Shown: positions 25,965-33,881, counted from the stretch's first letter. The stretch: DNA of 40,913 bases from Bacteroidales bacterium UBA5266 (GCA_002411545.1 DHTG01000105.1:1-40913); one strand, 5' to 3'. Notes: generated by a model from the letters alone, not told the origin. Translations and numbers: made by a program.

Positions 25965-27314
25965 TTAACGTATTTCTTTAAAAAAAACCAATGGCCACTT
26001 CCAATTTTGATAGACTAATTGAACCATTCCTTGTGCCAATATTAATCCCCATACACCCCAATGAACAACATCAAGCAGTATCCATAACAATAAAACCGTA
26101 GCTACTCCTGACCATAGTGAGGCAGCAAAAAAAGGCACTTCATTTTTAGCCAATAAAAAACCTGCGGCTAAACTATGATTACGCTCTAAAAAAGAAATAA
26201 TTAATATTGCCACCAACATTCCCGTACCTAAAAATTTCGTTTGACTATCAATAATATCTAAGGCGTAATTGCCAAATAAAACAAAAGCTAATCCTCCAAG
26301 AATAAAAATAAAAAGTTGTATAACGGAACCTCTAAAAAAGATAGTTTTGAGTTGTTGCATACTGTTGGTAGTTCTTAATTGAGTGATTTTCGGTATATAA
26401 GAATTATAATAAACACCAGCTAAAGAAGATAATATTCCAACAACTTGAATCGTAATCCCATACATAGCAACTTCCGATAAGGTCAAGAAAATGGAACCCA
26501 TGAAAATTGCTGACTTATTCACTAAAAAACTTCCTATACTTGTAAGGCCTATTTTTAAGGCATTAGGATATATAGCAGATATGATTTCTTTTTGATTTTG
26601 ATTTTTAATCGATTTTAAAGTGCTTTTTATTTCATTCGTAAAAAAAACTCTGTAGGATAAAAATCTTCTAACAATGATTGAAAGTGCTTGCGCGGAAACT
26701 ATGGCAATAAGGCCTTGTCCTAAAGCTATTAAAATTATTGCCACTATTAAATATAAAGATTGTCCCACTACATTTATTTGTTTTGAAATTTTTATAAGCC
26801 CTTTCCCTTGTAATAAGGAATCATAATAAAGAGTATAGATATCATATGCATTGAGAATAATTAATATAACCCATGCAATACATAAGTCTATTTTATCTCC
26901 CGTATAAGATTGTAATAAAAAAAACATATAAATGTTACCGACAATTAACAACAAAAACAATACTATGAATGCCATTCGGGAATAAAACCAACGCATGGCA
27001 GAAATAGTCCCTTTTAATAATCCATAATCAATGTCATTATTTTCGTTTAGTTCGGCAATTCCTTTTTTCTTAAGTTCTTTAACACCTGAAAACACATAGG
27101 TAACATTCCGTGTAAAAGAAGGATTAAAACCAAAATCCAGTAAAGCTATTAAAGTTGTAATAGTTGTAAAAATCGTCCAAATGCCGACAGTTTCTGTGGG
27201 CATCATTTTTAAAATAAAAGGGAGAAGTATAAGTCCCGAGCCAATTTTGAAAAATGTGGCAATATAATTCCAAATTACATCTTTACGACTAATTTCCGCT
27301 ACTCCTTTTCTCAT
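25965..27314 (-). CDS. wzx: O-unit flippase (Wzx-like)
   Basis: 449 residues with about twelve to fourteen hydrophobic segments spread over the whole length. It opens with a MATE/MOP-superfamily flippase pattern (IWNYIATFFKIGSGLILLPF, then TVGIWTIFTTITTLIALLDFGFNPSFTRNV). It should move the lipid-linked repeat unit across the inner membrane. The TETVGIWTIF and LLDFGF blocks are characteristic of polysaccharide flippases. It starts 5 nt after upxY, so the two are co-transcribed. Function follows from family and position; the substrate cannot be read from sequence. Confidence 0.88.
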   Translation of the reverse strand: MRKGVAEISRKDVIWNYIATFFKIGSGLILLPFILKMMPTETVGIWTIFTTITTLIALLDFGFNPSFTRNVTYVFSGVKELKKKGIAELNENNDIDYGLLKGTISAMRWFYSRMAFIVLFLLLIVGNIYMFFLLQSYTGDKIDLCIAWVILIILNAYDIYTLYYDSLLQGKGLIKISKQINVVGQSLYLIVAIILIALGQGLIAIVSAQALSIIVRRFLSYRVFFTNEIKSTLKSIKNQNQKEIISAIYPNALKIGLTSIGSFLVNKSAIFMGSIFLTLSEVAMYGITIQVVGILSSLAGVYYNSYIPKITQLRTTNSMQQLKTIFFRGSVIQLFIFILGGLAFVLFGNYALDIIDSQTKFLGTGMLVAILIISFLERNHSLAAGFLLAKNEVPFFAASLWSGVATVLLLWILLDVVHWGVWGLILAQGMVQLVYQNWKWPLVFFKEIR

Positions 27315-27319
27315 GTGTT

Positions 27320-27832
27320 TTATATTTTTTCCAAAAATTGGCCTTCTATTTCTACTGATACAGCAATGATACCCTGCAAATTGACCACAACTCTACTTTT
27401 CTCTTCCACCCTTAACAATTCTCCCTCCAGACCTTTGAATGGACCGCCTTTGACTACCACTTTATCCCCTTTAGCCAAATCGGGATTTATGATGCGCATA
27501 TTCCCTTTTTTTGCATTTATAGCCATCATAAAATCTTCCATCTGTTTATCAGGAACGATTAAATTTCTGTTGGTAGCTAAATCTTTCATATACCAAATAT
27601 GCAAGCGGTTTTCATTGAGCAACTGAAAACTCTTGTCATAATCCGTACGTAAAAATACCAAATGTGGAATGACAGGAACTATCACCTTTTTTTTACGATA
27701 CTTCCATTGACGCAATTCCATACGCAATGGAATAAAATTTTCAATGGCTAAACCATTCAATTTATCCTTTATAAACTTCTCTTGCCGAGGTTTTGTCTTT
27801 GCTGCAAACCAATATAAAAGTTTATCCTCCAT
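27320..27832 (-). CDS. upxY: UpxY-type capsule transcription antiterminator (NusG paralog)
   Basis: 170 residues. The NusG N-terminal domain begins KLLYWFAAKTKPRQEKFIKD (about residues 4-23), and the C-terminal KOW motif is KGDKVVVKGGPFKGLEGELL (about 121-140). In Bacteroides these NusG-like proteins stop premature termination in the long leader of their own capsule operon. As the first gene of this leftward cluster it has the expected position. A central basic patch (RQWKYRKKKVIVPVIPHLVF) fits the family. No UpxZ-like inhibitor follows; wzx is next. Regulation probably acts through the 140-nt leader. Confidence 0.93.
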   Translation of the reverse strand: MEDKLLYWFAAKTKPRQEKFIKDKLNGLAIENFIPLRMELRQWKYRKKKVIVPVIPHLVFLRTDYDKSFQLLNENRLHIWYMKDLATNRNLIVPDKQMEDFMMAINAKKGNMRIINPDLAKGDKVVVKGGPFKGLEGELLRVEEKSRVVVNLQGIIAVSVEIEGQFLEKI

Positions 27833-27898
27833 AAGCTACGGTATTACGAATGCTTTAGTCGCGAAAGTATCATATCTTATCATATAATAACTATTGTC

Positions 27899-27925
27899 AA
27901 TAAGACTTAATAGCCTCATCTTATT
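27899..27925 (-). promoter_or_regulatory. Leader hairpin ahead of upxY
   Basis: AATAAGA (27899-27905) and TCTTATT (27919-27925) form a 7-bp stem with a 13-nt loop in the leader RNA between the promoter and upxY. In Bacteroides, leader sequences are where UpxY proteins act, so this could be part of the recognition element. That link is inference. Confidence 0.4.
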
Positions 27926-27954
27926 CTATTTAAAAAAATCTATTTCTCAAGATT

Positions 27955-28021
27955 AAAAACGTTTTTTTGCATGCAAAGGTAATCTTTTTTATCTTACTTT
28001 TATCTTACTTTTATCTGATTT
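27955..28021 (-). promoter_or_regulatory. upxY promoter region with stacked palindromes and an 11-bp repeat
   Basis: TACCTTTG on the minus strand (27974-27981) is a -7 element for upxY. Two perfect 12-nt palindromes meet here: AAAAACGTTTTT (27955-27966) and TTTGCATGCAAA (27966-27977), the second overlapping the -7 box. Just upstream TATCTTACTTT is repeated exactly at 27990-28000 and 28001-28011, with a third degenerate copy to 28021. The spacing is one helical turn. No invertible-promoter repeats were found. Confidence 0.5.
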
Positions 28022-28113
28022 AATCAATTAAGCAGGCAAATAAAGACTAAGATTTTAATTATATATAAAATAAATGACGTTTGATTTCGTTTTTTGTAAT
28101 AAAAGCCAACCTA

Positions 28114-29277
28114 ATGGACTCACAAAAAATACTCATAATCGACGATGAAGCTCCCATACGTCATGCCTTGCGCGATATTCTCGAATATGAAAACTATCAT
28201 ATTGAAGAAGCATCCAATGCCACGGAAGCTTTATCGATGCTAAACAAAGAAAAATTCAATACCATTATCAGCGACATTAAAATGCCTAATATGGATGGCA
28301 TTGAATTATTAGAAAAAGTAAAAGAAATATGCGAAACACCGGTAATTATGATAACCGGACACGGCGACATTGAAACGGCCGTGGAAACCATAAAAAAAGG
28401 AGCTTTCGACTACATTACCAAACCCTTGGATTTAAACCGTCTTTTAGTATCGGTACGAAACGCCCAAGACAAACAACATTTAATCAATGAAACGAAAAAG
28501 CTAAAAAAGAAAATCAGCAAACGATTTGACATCATAGGCGAATCCCCGGCCATACGTCAACTGAAAGATATAATTGAAAAAGTAGCCCCTACCAATGCGA
28601 GGGTTCTCATTACGGGAGAAAACGGCACCGGCAAGGAACTTGTCGCCCATTGGTTACACGAAAAAAGCGATCGCTCTTCCCAAGCTTTCATTGAAGTGAA
28701 TTGCGCCGCTATACCATCGGAATTGATTGAAAGTGAATTGTTTGGTCATGAAAAAGGCTCCTTCACTTCGGCTGTGAAACAACGAAAAGGGAATTTCGAA
28801 TTGGCTGATAACGGCACCCTTTTCTTAGATGAAATCGGCGATATGAGCTTGTCTGCACAAGCCAAAGTGTTGCGTGCATTACAAGAAAATAAAATAACCC
28901 GTGTGGGCGGGGAAAAAGACATACACGTAAACGTAAGGGTGATTGCCGCTACCAATAAAAACCTTCACTACGAAATTGAAAACAGGACTTTTCGCGAAGA
29001 TTTATACCATCGCATCAACGTAATTAACCTCCACGTACCTCCTTTACGGGAACGCTTGGACGACATCCCTTTACTGGTTGAACATTTCACCCATATTATA
29101 AGCGAAAACCAAGGTATGCCCTTGCGAACCTTCAATAAAGACGCCTACGAAGTATTGAAAAAGCTTCCGTGGAAAGGAAATATCCGCGAGTTACACAACA
29201 TAGTAGAACGTTTAATGATATTATGCGATAACCCCATTACCGGAGCTGATGTAACCAAATACACCCGACATTCATGA
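28114..29277 (+). CDS. Sigma-54-type response regulator lacking the Fis DNA-binding domain
   Basis: 387 residues from MDSQKILIIDDEAP. The receiver domain covers 1-120, with D10/D11, the phosphorylation site D54 and K103. The AAA+ domain covers about 140-375, with Walker A GENGTGKE at 168-175 and Walker B TLFLDE at 235-240. The sigma-54-contact loop reads GSFTSA (215-220) instead of GAFTGA. The protein ends soon after the AAA+ lid (VKKLPWKGNIRELHNIVER), with no C-terminal Fis helix-turn-helix. Similar short proteins occur in Bacteroidota. There is no histidine kinase nearby. An upstream ATG at 28081 adds eleven residues before the conserved receiver strand and is less likely. Confidence 0.9.
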   Translation: MDSQKILIIDDEAPIRHALRDILEYENYHIEEASNATEALSMLNKEKFNTIISDIKMPNMDGIELLEKVKEICETPVIMITGHGDIETAVETIKKGAFDYITKPLDLNRLLVSVRNAQDKQHLINETKKLKKKISKRFDIIGESPAIRQLKDIIEKVAPTNARVLITGENGTGKELVAHWLHEKSDRSSQAFIEVNCAAIPSELIESELFGHEKGSFTSAVKQRKGNFELADNGTLFLDEIGDMSLSAQAKVLRALQENKITRVGGEKDIHVNVRVIAATNKNLHYEIENRTFREDLYHRINVINLHVPPLRERLDDIPLLVEHFTHIISENQGMPLRTFNKDAYEVLKKLPWKGNIRELHNIVERLMILCDNPITGADVTKYTRHS

Positions 29278-29807
29278 AAGACACTCATCCCGGTAAAGCA
29301 CTGAAGTTTTGCCCCTTTTGCGGCAGCAAACCATTTGTATGGGACAATAAAAAAGCACATCACTGTATAGCATGCAAGCGTAGGCTATATACCAACGCTG
29401 CCGGCGCTGTAGTTGCCTTGATCGAAAACCAACAACATGAAATTCTATTCACCCTACGTAAATTCGACCCTGCCAAAGGAAAGTTAGACTTGCCCGGCGG
29501 CTTTATTGATTTGGGCGAAAAAGCGGAAGATGCTGTGGTACGAGAAGTAAAAGAAGAATTAAACCTCGAGGTAAATGCCATCACCTTTTTTGGCACTTTC
29601 CCGAATACCTATACATTCAACCATTACACTTACTTTACCATCGACATGGTATTTCGTTGTAGTATACTAAATGTGAAACAGATACAAGCCAATGACGATG
29701 TGGCTGACTTTCGATTCGTCCACCCTAAACACGTAAACCTCGATGATATCGGATTAGACTCCATCAAGCATCTCGTCGGTTTACTTCAACAACAGCAGGA
29801 TTATTAG
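29274..29807 (+). CDS. Nudix hydrolase with N-terminal zinc ribbon
   Basis: 177 residues. C13, C16, C31 and C34 (FCPFCGS, HHCIAC) form a probable zinc ribbon, as in NudC/NADH-pyrophosphatase-like proteins. The Nudix box GGFIDLGEKAEDAVVREVKE continues ELNL, giving Gx5Ex7REVxEE with Asn where Gly is usual near the end. It should hydrolyse a nucleoside diphosphate linked to another moiety; the substrate is unknown. Its ATG overlaps the regulator stop by 4 nt (ATGA), implying coupled translation. Its stop overlaps the converging PepSY gene by 4 nt. Confidence 0.9.
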   Translation: MKDTHPGKALKFCPFCGSKPFVWDNKKAHHCIACKRRLYTNAAGAVVALIENQQHEILFTLRKFDPAKGKLDLPGGFIDLGEKAEDAVVREVKEELNLEVNAITFFGTFPNTYTFNHYTYFTIDMVFRCSILNVKQIQANDDVADFRFVHPKHVNLDDIGLDSIKHLVGLLQQQQDY

Positions 29808-31477
29808 TCGATTAACTCTCCTTTTGAAGTGAATTTCAATTCGCTGCGGGTTTTGCTTTTCTTATCATAGACCTCAAGCCTATAATACGGTTTTTGATTT
29901 GGATTGGTAATCATCTGACAGGTGTTGATGGTCATATTCGGTTTTTTATTGGCCATATACGTTCGTATGGAAGAAGGTATTTTTTTCTCAGGTTCAATAG
30001 TTAACGCCGTTTGTATCCAAACTCCTTGGTCGGAAAAGATGGCTTCGTTGGTTAAATCTTTTTCAAGAAATACGGCTATCCACGTATTGTTATCGCCTTC
30101 TTGCCAGCTCACATCTTTCACTTTGGGATAAGTATCGGAAAACGCTTTTTTTACTTGACGGCTGAGTTTCCTTGCCGATGCTTGTTCACTTACTTGCTTG
30201 AAGTCATCTTCTACTTTCAACAGCTCGCCGTGATGGCTAAAGTAACCCGTGGCATAAGGTTGATTAACCCCGGGGCGTTGAATCAATATCTTATACACAC
30301 GACCGTATTCGGAAAACTCATCAAAAGTATTGTATTCTGCCTTTTTTACTACATATTCGGGATAGTCGCGCGTAATCCATAAACCTACACCCGAAGGCAG
30401 TTCCGTTTCTTTGATATTGTTAGGGTCGAAATCCATTTCTTTATGTTTTTCAAATTCTTTTTCTATACGTGCTTGGTCTTTATTTTCTTGTTCAGAGATT
30501 TCAGATGAGATTGCATCTTCTTCTTTCGGATCGATGATTTCTATAATCTTACCTTTCTTATCAAAAGACATAGTAGTTATCAACCCTTTACGTTTATACC
30601 TATCTTCAATAAGTTCAACGATAAATTTATCATTTTTATCAGCTCTGACTTCTTTTTGAACTTTATCAATCTTATAATTCTTATAAAACATATCGATAGA
30701 GCGCGACAGAATCGATGGCAGTCTATCGGTATTTAATTCTGATATAGTACTGATCCATCCCCCTTTTGTAGAGATATATCCTTCGGTAGCAGCATTCCTT
30801 AAGGTGCAGGTTAAATTATAAAAGGTGTCTTGAGGATTATGATACCACACTGCATTCGAAGCATTTAAGAATCGTTTCCTAAAGGTTTTGAGTACGGTTT
30901 CGGGGACTTTATCTTCGGTAATTATATACGACTCCTTGGTGGGTATTTTTTCGGGTTTGACTGATTTTTTCTTCAGGCTTCGATTTTCGGCGGTGATGGG
31001 TTCTTGCTGACGATCCTGCGGCAGTTCTCGTTTGTCTTCCTTGATAAATCTACCGGTAATGGTAAAGTAGATGGTCGAAACGATGTTTTCCGAAGTCACA
31101 ATGAGGTCGAGCACATAGCCATCGGCCTCGCCGGCTTGTTTGATGAAATAGACATTTTCCATATCCGTATAAGAGGGATAAGCCTGCTTTACATGTCGGA
31201 AGATATAAGAAGGAAGGTCTTCTTTTTCAACTTCTATTAAGGTTTTTATCCAATCTCCTTCGCGGGTGAAGATTGACTTTGCATCAGCCGACCCGTCTTT
31301 GAATGAGGCTATATAGGTATCGGCATCCAGCTCCCATTGCGTAACCTTCGCCGATGCGTTCTTTGCTTTGAAAGCTTGGGTAACGGATTTAGGAACATCT
31401 TTTGACTTAACAACTTGTGCGTTTACAATTCCGTAAACAAATAGGAAACAGCCAAGCATTAAAACATATTTTTTCAT
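29804..31477 (-). CDS. Secreted PepSY-like repeat protein
   Basis: 557 residues with a signal peptide (MKKYVLMLGCFLFVYGIVNAQ). Counted from the M of the upstream ATG at 31483, three full modules of about 120 residues can be seen at roughly 30-150, 193-315 and 437-559, plus a half module at about 362-425. Each module starts with a helix of the type VPxxVxxxF, then a Trp-containing strand that ends in FxxxGxWI, as in the Bacteroidota 'PepSY-like' (PF11396) family. The mature protein should be periplasmic or surface-exposed. Charged linkers, rich in Glu/Lys/Asp, separate modules 2 and the half module. Function is unknown. Confidence 0.75.
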   Translation of the reverse strand: MKKYVLMLGCFLFVYGIVNAQVVKSKDVPKSVTQAFKAKNASAKVTQWELDADTYIASFKDGSADAKSIFTREGDWIKTLIEVEKEDLPSYIFRHVKQAYPSYTDMENVYFIKQAGEADGYVLDLIVTSENIVSTIYFTITGRFIKEDKRELPQDRQQEPITAENRSLKKKSVKPEKIPTKESYIITEDKVPETVLKTFRKRFLNASNAVWYHNPQDTFYNLTCTLRNAATEGYISTKGGWISTISELNTDRLPSILSRSIDMFYKNYKIDKVQKEVRADKNDKFIVELIEDRYKRKGLITTMSFDKKGKIIEIIDPKEEDAISSEISEQENKDQARIEKEFEKHKEMDFDPNNIKETELPSGVGLWITRDYPEYVVKKAEYNTFDEFSEYGRVYKILIQRPGVNQPYATGYFSHHGELLKVEDDFKQVSEQASARKLSRQVKKAFSDTYPKVKDVSWQEGDNNTWIAVFLEKDLTNEAIFSDQGVWIQTALTIEPEKKIPSSIRTYMANKKPNMTINTCQMITNPNQKPYYRLEVYDKKSKTRSELKFTSKGELID

Positions 31478-31509
31478 ATACATACTTATTTTTATACAAC
31501 TTTTTTTTG

Positions 31510-31517
31510 CAAAAATA
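31510..31517 (-). promoter_or_regulatory. -7 element of the PepSY gene
   Basis: The minus strand reads TATTTTTG, an exact TAnnTTTG, 33 nt before the start codon at 31477. The interval back to the phoH stop at 31633 has a GC-rich palindromic patch around 31610-31635 but no clear terminator T tract. Confidence 0.55.
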
Positions 31518-31632
31518 CAATTTATTTTTTAAGAGATACACATTTTTTTTCATTGCCAAACAATTTATTTCGGCAGGCTTTATGCTTCGATTTGCTTGCT
31601 TCGAGGCTTATATAGCGGCTAAGGCCGGCGGC

Positions 31633-32601
31633 TTATGCTTTGTTATTTTTCATTTCGGCATCTTTTTCGTAAGCATTGACGATAGATGTTACCAATTTAT
31701 GCCTTACGATGTCGGATTGATTCATATAAATGACGTCAATACCTTTAATATCTTTCAAGAGATCAACGGCGTGCAACAAACCCGAGGATTGATATCGGGG
31801 TAAGTCAATCTGTGTTAAATCGCCGGTAATGAAAAATTTGGCGTTATTTCCCATGCGTGTTAAAAACATTTTCAGCTGCATGGAAGTGGTGTTTTGCGCT
31901 TCGTCTAATATAACATAGGCATGGTCGAGCGTGCGGCCTCTCATAAAGGCAAGCGGTGCAATTTCAATGACTTTATCTTCCATATAGGCCAACAATCGCT
32001 GAGGAGGAATCATATCGCGCAGTGCATCGTAGAGAGGTTGAAGGTAGGGGTCTAATTTATCGCGCAGATCGCCAGGGAGAAAGCCAAGGTTTTCGCCGGC
32101 TTCGACAGCAGGACGCGTCAGTATGATTCTTCGAATTTCTTTATTTTTCAATGCTTTCACAGCTAAAGCAACCGCCGTATAGGTTTTTCCCGTACCGGCC
32201 GGCCCTATGGCAAAGACCATGTCGTTTTGCTGTATGCTTTTTACAAGGCGTAACTGATTCGGACTCCGTGCCCTTATCACTCGACCTTCTCGTCCGTAAA
32301 GGATAATATCGTCTTCGGCTGAAGCATCGCAAAGGCAATTCTTGCTCTTCCCGTTCTCGAGCAATTGTAGTATATCGTTCTCGCTTAGCTTATTATATTT
32401 TTGATAATGATGCTGTAAACGCATGAAAAAGGCCACAAATTCATCAATGTTGAGTCTGTCGCCTACGATCCGCAGCTCATTGCCGCGCGCCACTAACTTC
32501 ACTTGAGGGAAAATTTTGCGTAATAATTGGATGTTATCATCATTCACACCATATATGTCTACTAAATCTTTGGTGTCGATTGAAATGATTTCTTCTGTCA
32601 T
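31633..32601 (-). CDS. phoH: PhoH-family ATPase (YbeZ-like)
   Basis: 322 residues from MTEEIISIDTKDLVD. An N-terminal KH-like part (about 1-75) is followed by the PhoH ATPase with Walker A GPAGTGKT near 133-140, then LTRPAVEAGENLGFLPGDLRDKLDPY, LAFMRGRTLDHAYVILDEAQNTT with Walker B, and the terminal ITGDLTQIDLP. YbeZ/PhoH proteins work with YbeY in RNA processing; ybeY is not in the window. The upstream ATG at 32637 would lie inside the -7 promoter box at 32635, so 32601 is the correct start. Confidence 0.95.
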   Translation of the reverse strand: MTEEIISIDTKDLVDIYGVNDDNIQLLRKIFPQVKLVARGNELRIVGDRLNIDEFVAFFMRLQHHYQKYNKLSENDILQLLENGKSKNCLCDASAEDDIILYGREGRVIRARSPNQLRLVKSIQQNDMVFAIGPAGTGKTYTAVALAVKALKNKEIRRIILTRPAVEAGENLGFLPGDLRDKLDPYLQPLYDALRDMIPPQRLLAYMEDKVIEIAPLAFMRGRTLDHAYVILDEAQNTTSMQLKMFLTRMGNNAKFFITGDLTQIDLPRYQSSGLLHAVDLLKDIKGIDVIYMNQSDIVRHKLVTSIVNAYEKDAEMKNNKA

Positions 32602-32634
32602 GCGCTTGCTTTTTTGTGAAAATAAATGATAGTG

Positions 32635-32642
32635 CAAAGATA
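32635..32642 (-). promoter_or_regulatory. -7 element of phoH
   Basis: The minus strand reads TATCTTTG, matching TAnnTTTG. It overlaps the ATG at 32637, so that ATG cannot be the start codon and the start at 32601 is supported. Confidence 0.65.
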
Positions 32643-32855
32643 GTTAATTATGCATAAACAGACTACACATTGCATCAAAAGATTTATTCTTTTTGATTAA
32701 ATAAAATTATAAACTTGACATACAGAGCTGTAAATATACACCTTGTCGTTAAACAGGGAAGGCGTCCATGGCTATGGTATGTATATCTTTATAAATAAGG
32801 TAAAAATTATCTTGAAACAAGTATATCCGTTTAGTGAATCTACTTTGATTCGATT

Positions 32856-32882
32856 TTTCACTACTTTATGTGAAGAGTGAAA
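32856..32882. repeat. Inverted repeat TTTCACT/AGTGAAA
   Basis: TTTCACT at 32856-32862 and AGTGAAA at 32876-32882 are exact inverted arms with a 13-nt loop. They sit just left of the TTATGACG cluster. A nested alternative (TTCAC/GTGAA) shares bases with it. No T tract follows, so a terminator is unlikely. Confidence 0.4.
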
Positions 32883-32899
32883 CATGTTTGTATACTATA

Positions 32900-33051
32900 A
32901 AATCGTCATAATAATTTAAAATAAACATCATGTTGTTTTAAAAAATACGTCATAATGTTTTTTTTAAAACGTTATGACGTTTTGAAGGAAATTTTATGAC
33001 GTATTTTGCGAATTATTTTGACGTTTCAGAAACTTATTTTTGATGTTTATT
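32900..33051. repeat. Cluster of five CGTCATAA/TTATGACG sites in a nested dyad
   Basis: In a 514-nt gene-free stretch (32643-33156), two CGTCATAA motifs (32903, 32948) point one way and three TTWTGACG motifs (near 32972, 32994, 33014) the other way. The outermost arms are AATAAACATCA (32920-32930) and TGATGTTTATT (33041-33051), an exact inverted pair. Next, AAAATACGTCATAA (32942-32955) exactly mirrors TTATGACGTATTTT (32994-33007). Inside them AAAACGTTATGACGTTTT (32966-32983) has perfect 7-bp arms. No ORF is present. Function unknown; a protein-binding or replication-related array is possible. Confidence 0.7.
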
Positions 33052-33156
33052 CATGACTCTAGTATGTCTGACAAGCTAAACAAAGCAATCCCATCTTGCA
33101 AGCTAAGGTATTTGTCATGCAAGCTGCTTAGCATTCGAAGAGCATAGGGTTTACTG

Positions 33157-33540
33157 CTATTTTATTTTCTTAAACTCCAAGCCTTTCAACATATCCCTGA
33201 AATCTTCTCCCACTTTAAAGATAACTTTCCTTTTGGTGATATCTTTCGGACTGACATCTTTTTCATTCTTTTTTCCTTTACAGCTAAAGCTAATCCTCAT
33301 TTTAAATAAATCGTCCACTTCGACCCCTCGCCCGGCGGCGAGTTCTAATCTCACAATTCTAAAATAAGCATCAAGGACTGCCTTTGTATCGCTACTATTC
33401 ACAGAGCAGCTCATCGTAACCATATCCAATATTTTTTTAAAAGATGTTGTACCTGATTTAATGGGAATGGCGTAATACAATTTTTCTGCGTCCGGGTCAC
33501 CGGGTTTTCCTTTTTGAATAATTTTATAATTAATCGACAT
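33157..33540 (-). CDS. HU-family DNA-binding protein (HU-HIG type)
   Basis: 127 residues. It opens MSINYKIIQKGKPGDPDAEKLYYAIP and then has the HU-like helix-loop (ILDMVTMSCSVNSSDTKAVLDAYFRIVRLELAAGRGVEVDDLFKMRIS). The end IFKVGEDFRDMLKGLEFKKI is the HU-HIG pattern widespread in Bacteroidota. The C-terminal glycine-rich or Ig extension found in some relatives is absent. It should bind DNA as a dimer in the cytoplasm. No -7 element was found upstream. Its 3' flank contains the TTATGACG cluster, which makes it a candidate partner; this is only proximity. Confidence 0.88.
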   Translation of the reverse strand: MSINYKIIQKGKPGDPDAEKLYYAIPIKSGTTSFKKILDMVTMSCSVNSSDTKAVLDAYFRIVRLELAAGRGVEVDDLFKMRISFSCKGKKNEKDVSPKDITKRKVIFKVGEDFRDMLKGLEFKKIK

Positions 33541-33881
33541 ATCAAAAAAATTTTATAGGTTATTATTCTATTTTATTTTGCAATATTTTTCCATATTTTA
33601 GCTGTTTTTTAGCATCCCCTTTGCATTTTATCCTACGTATTTGTGGCTTACATTGCCCCAAAGAAAGGCAGGTCTTCCTAAAATGTCATCTTTCGAAATC
33701 TTGGGTCAAAATTACACTTTTTTTTGATATATACATAGGGAAATTATTTTTTACTAAAACTATGTAGGCTCCTACGCATAGGTCGACAAGCAAAAGGTCG
33801 CAGAAACAAGGTGCCAGACCTGAGTTTACAGCCTCCGACGAAAGATTTTTAATATTAATAGGATAATTGTAAAAAAATATA
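33541..33881. other. Divergent intergenic region with a GC-richer structured patch
   Basis: This gene-free stretch separates the HU-like gene from the DUF5686 gene. Most is AT-rich, but about 33768-33845 is markedly richer in GC. It contains CTATG-TAGG/CCTA-CG-CATAG, a hairpin with a CG bulge, then AGGTC (33811-33815 area) that can pair with GACCT about 20 nt later. There is no ORF. It could be a small RNA, a decayed repeat, or part of the leader; the sequence does not decide. Confidence 0.4.

Noticed and set aside
27833..28113. Invertible capsule promoter as in Bacteroides fragilis
   Set aside because: No pair of inverted repeats flanking the promoter was found; only local palindromes and direct repeats are present.
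32602..32637. Upstream ATG of phoH at 32637
   Set aside because: It falls inside the TATCTTTG -7 box, so it would lie before the transcription start.
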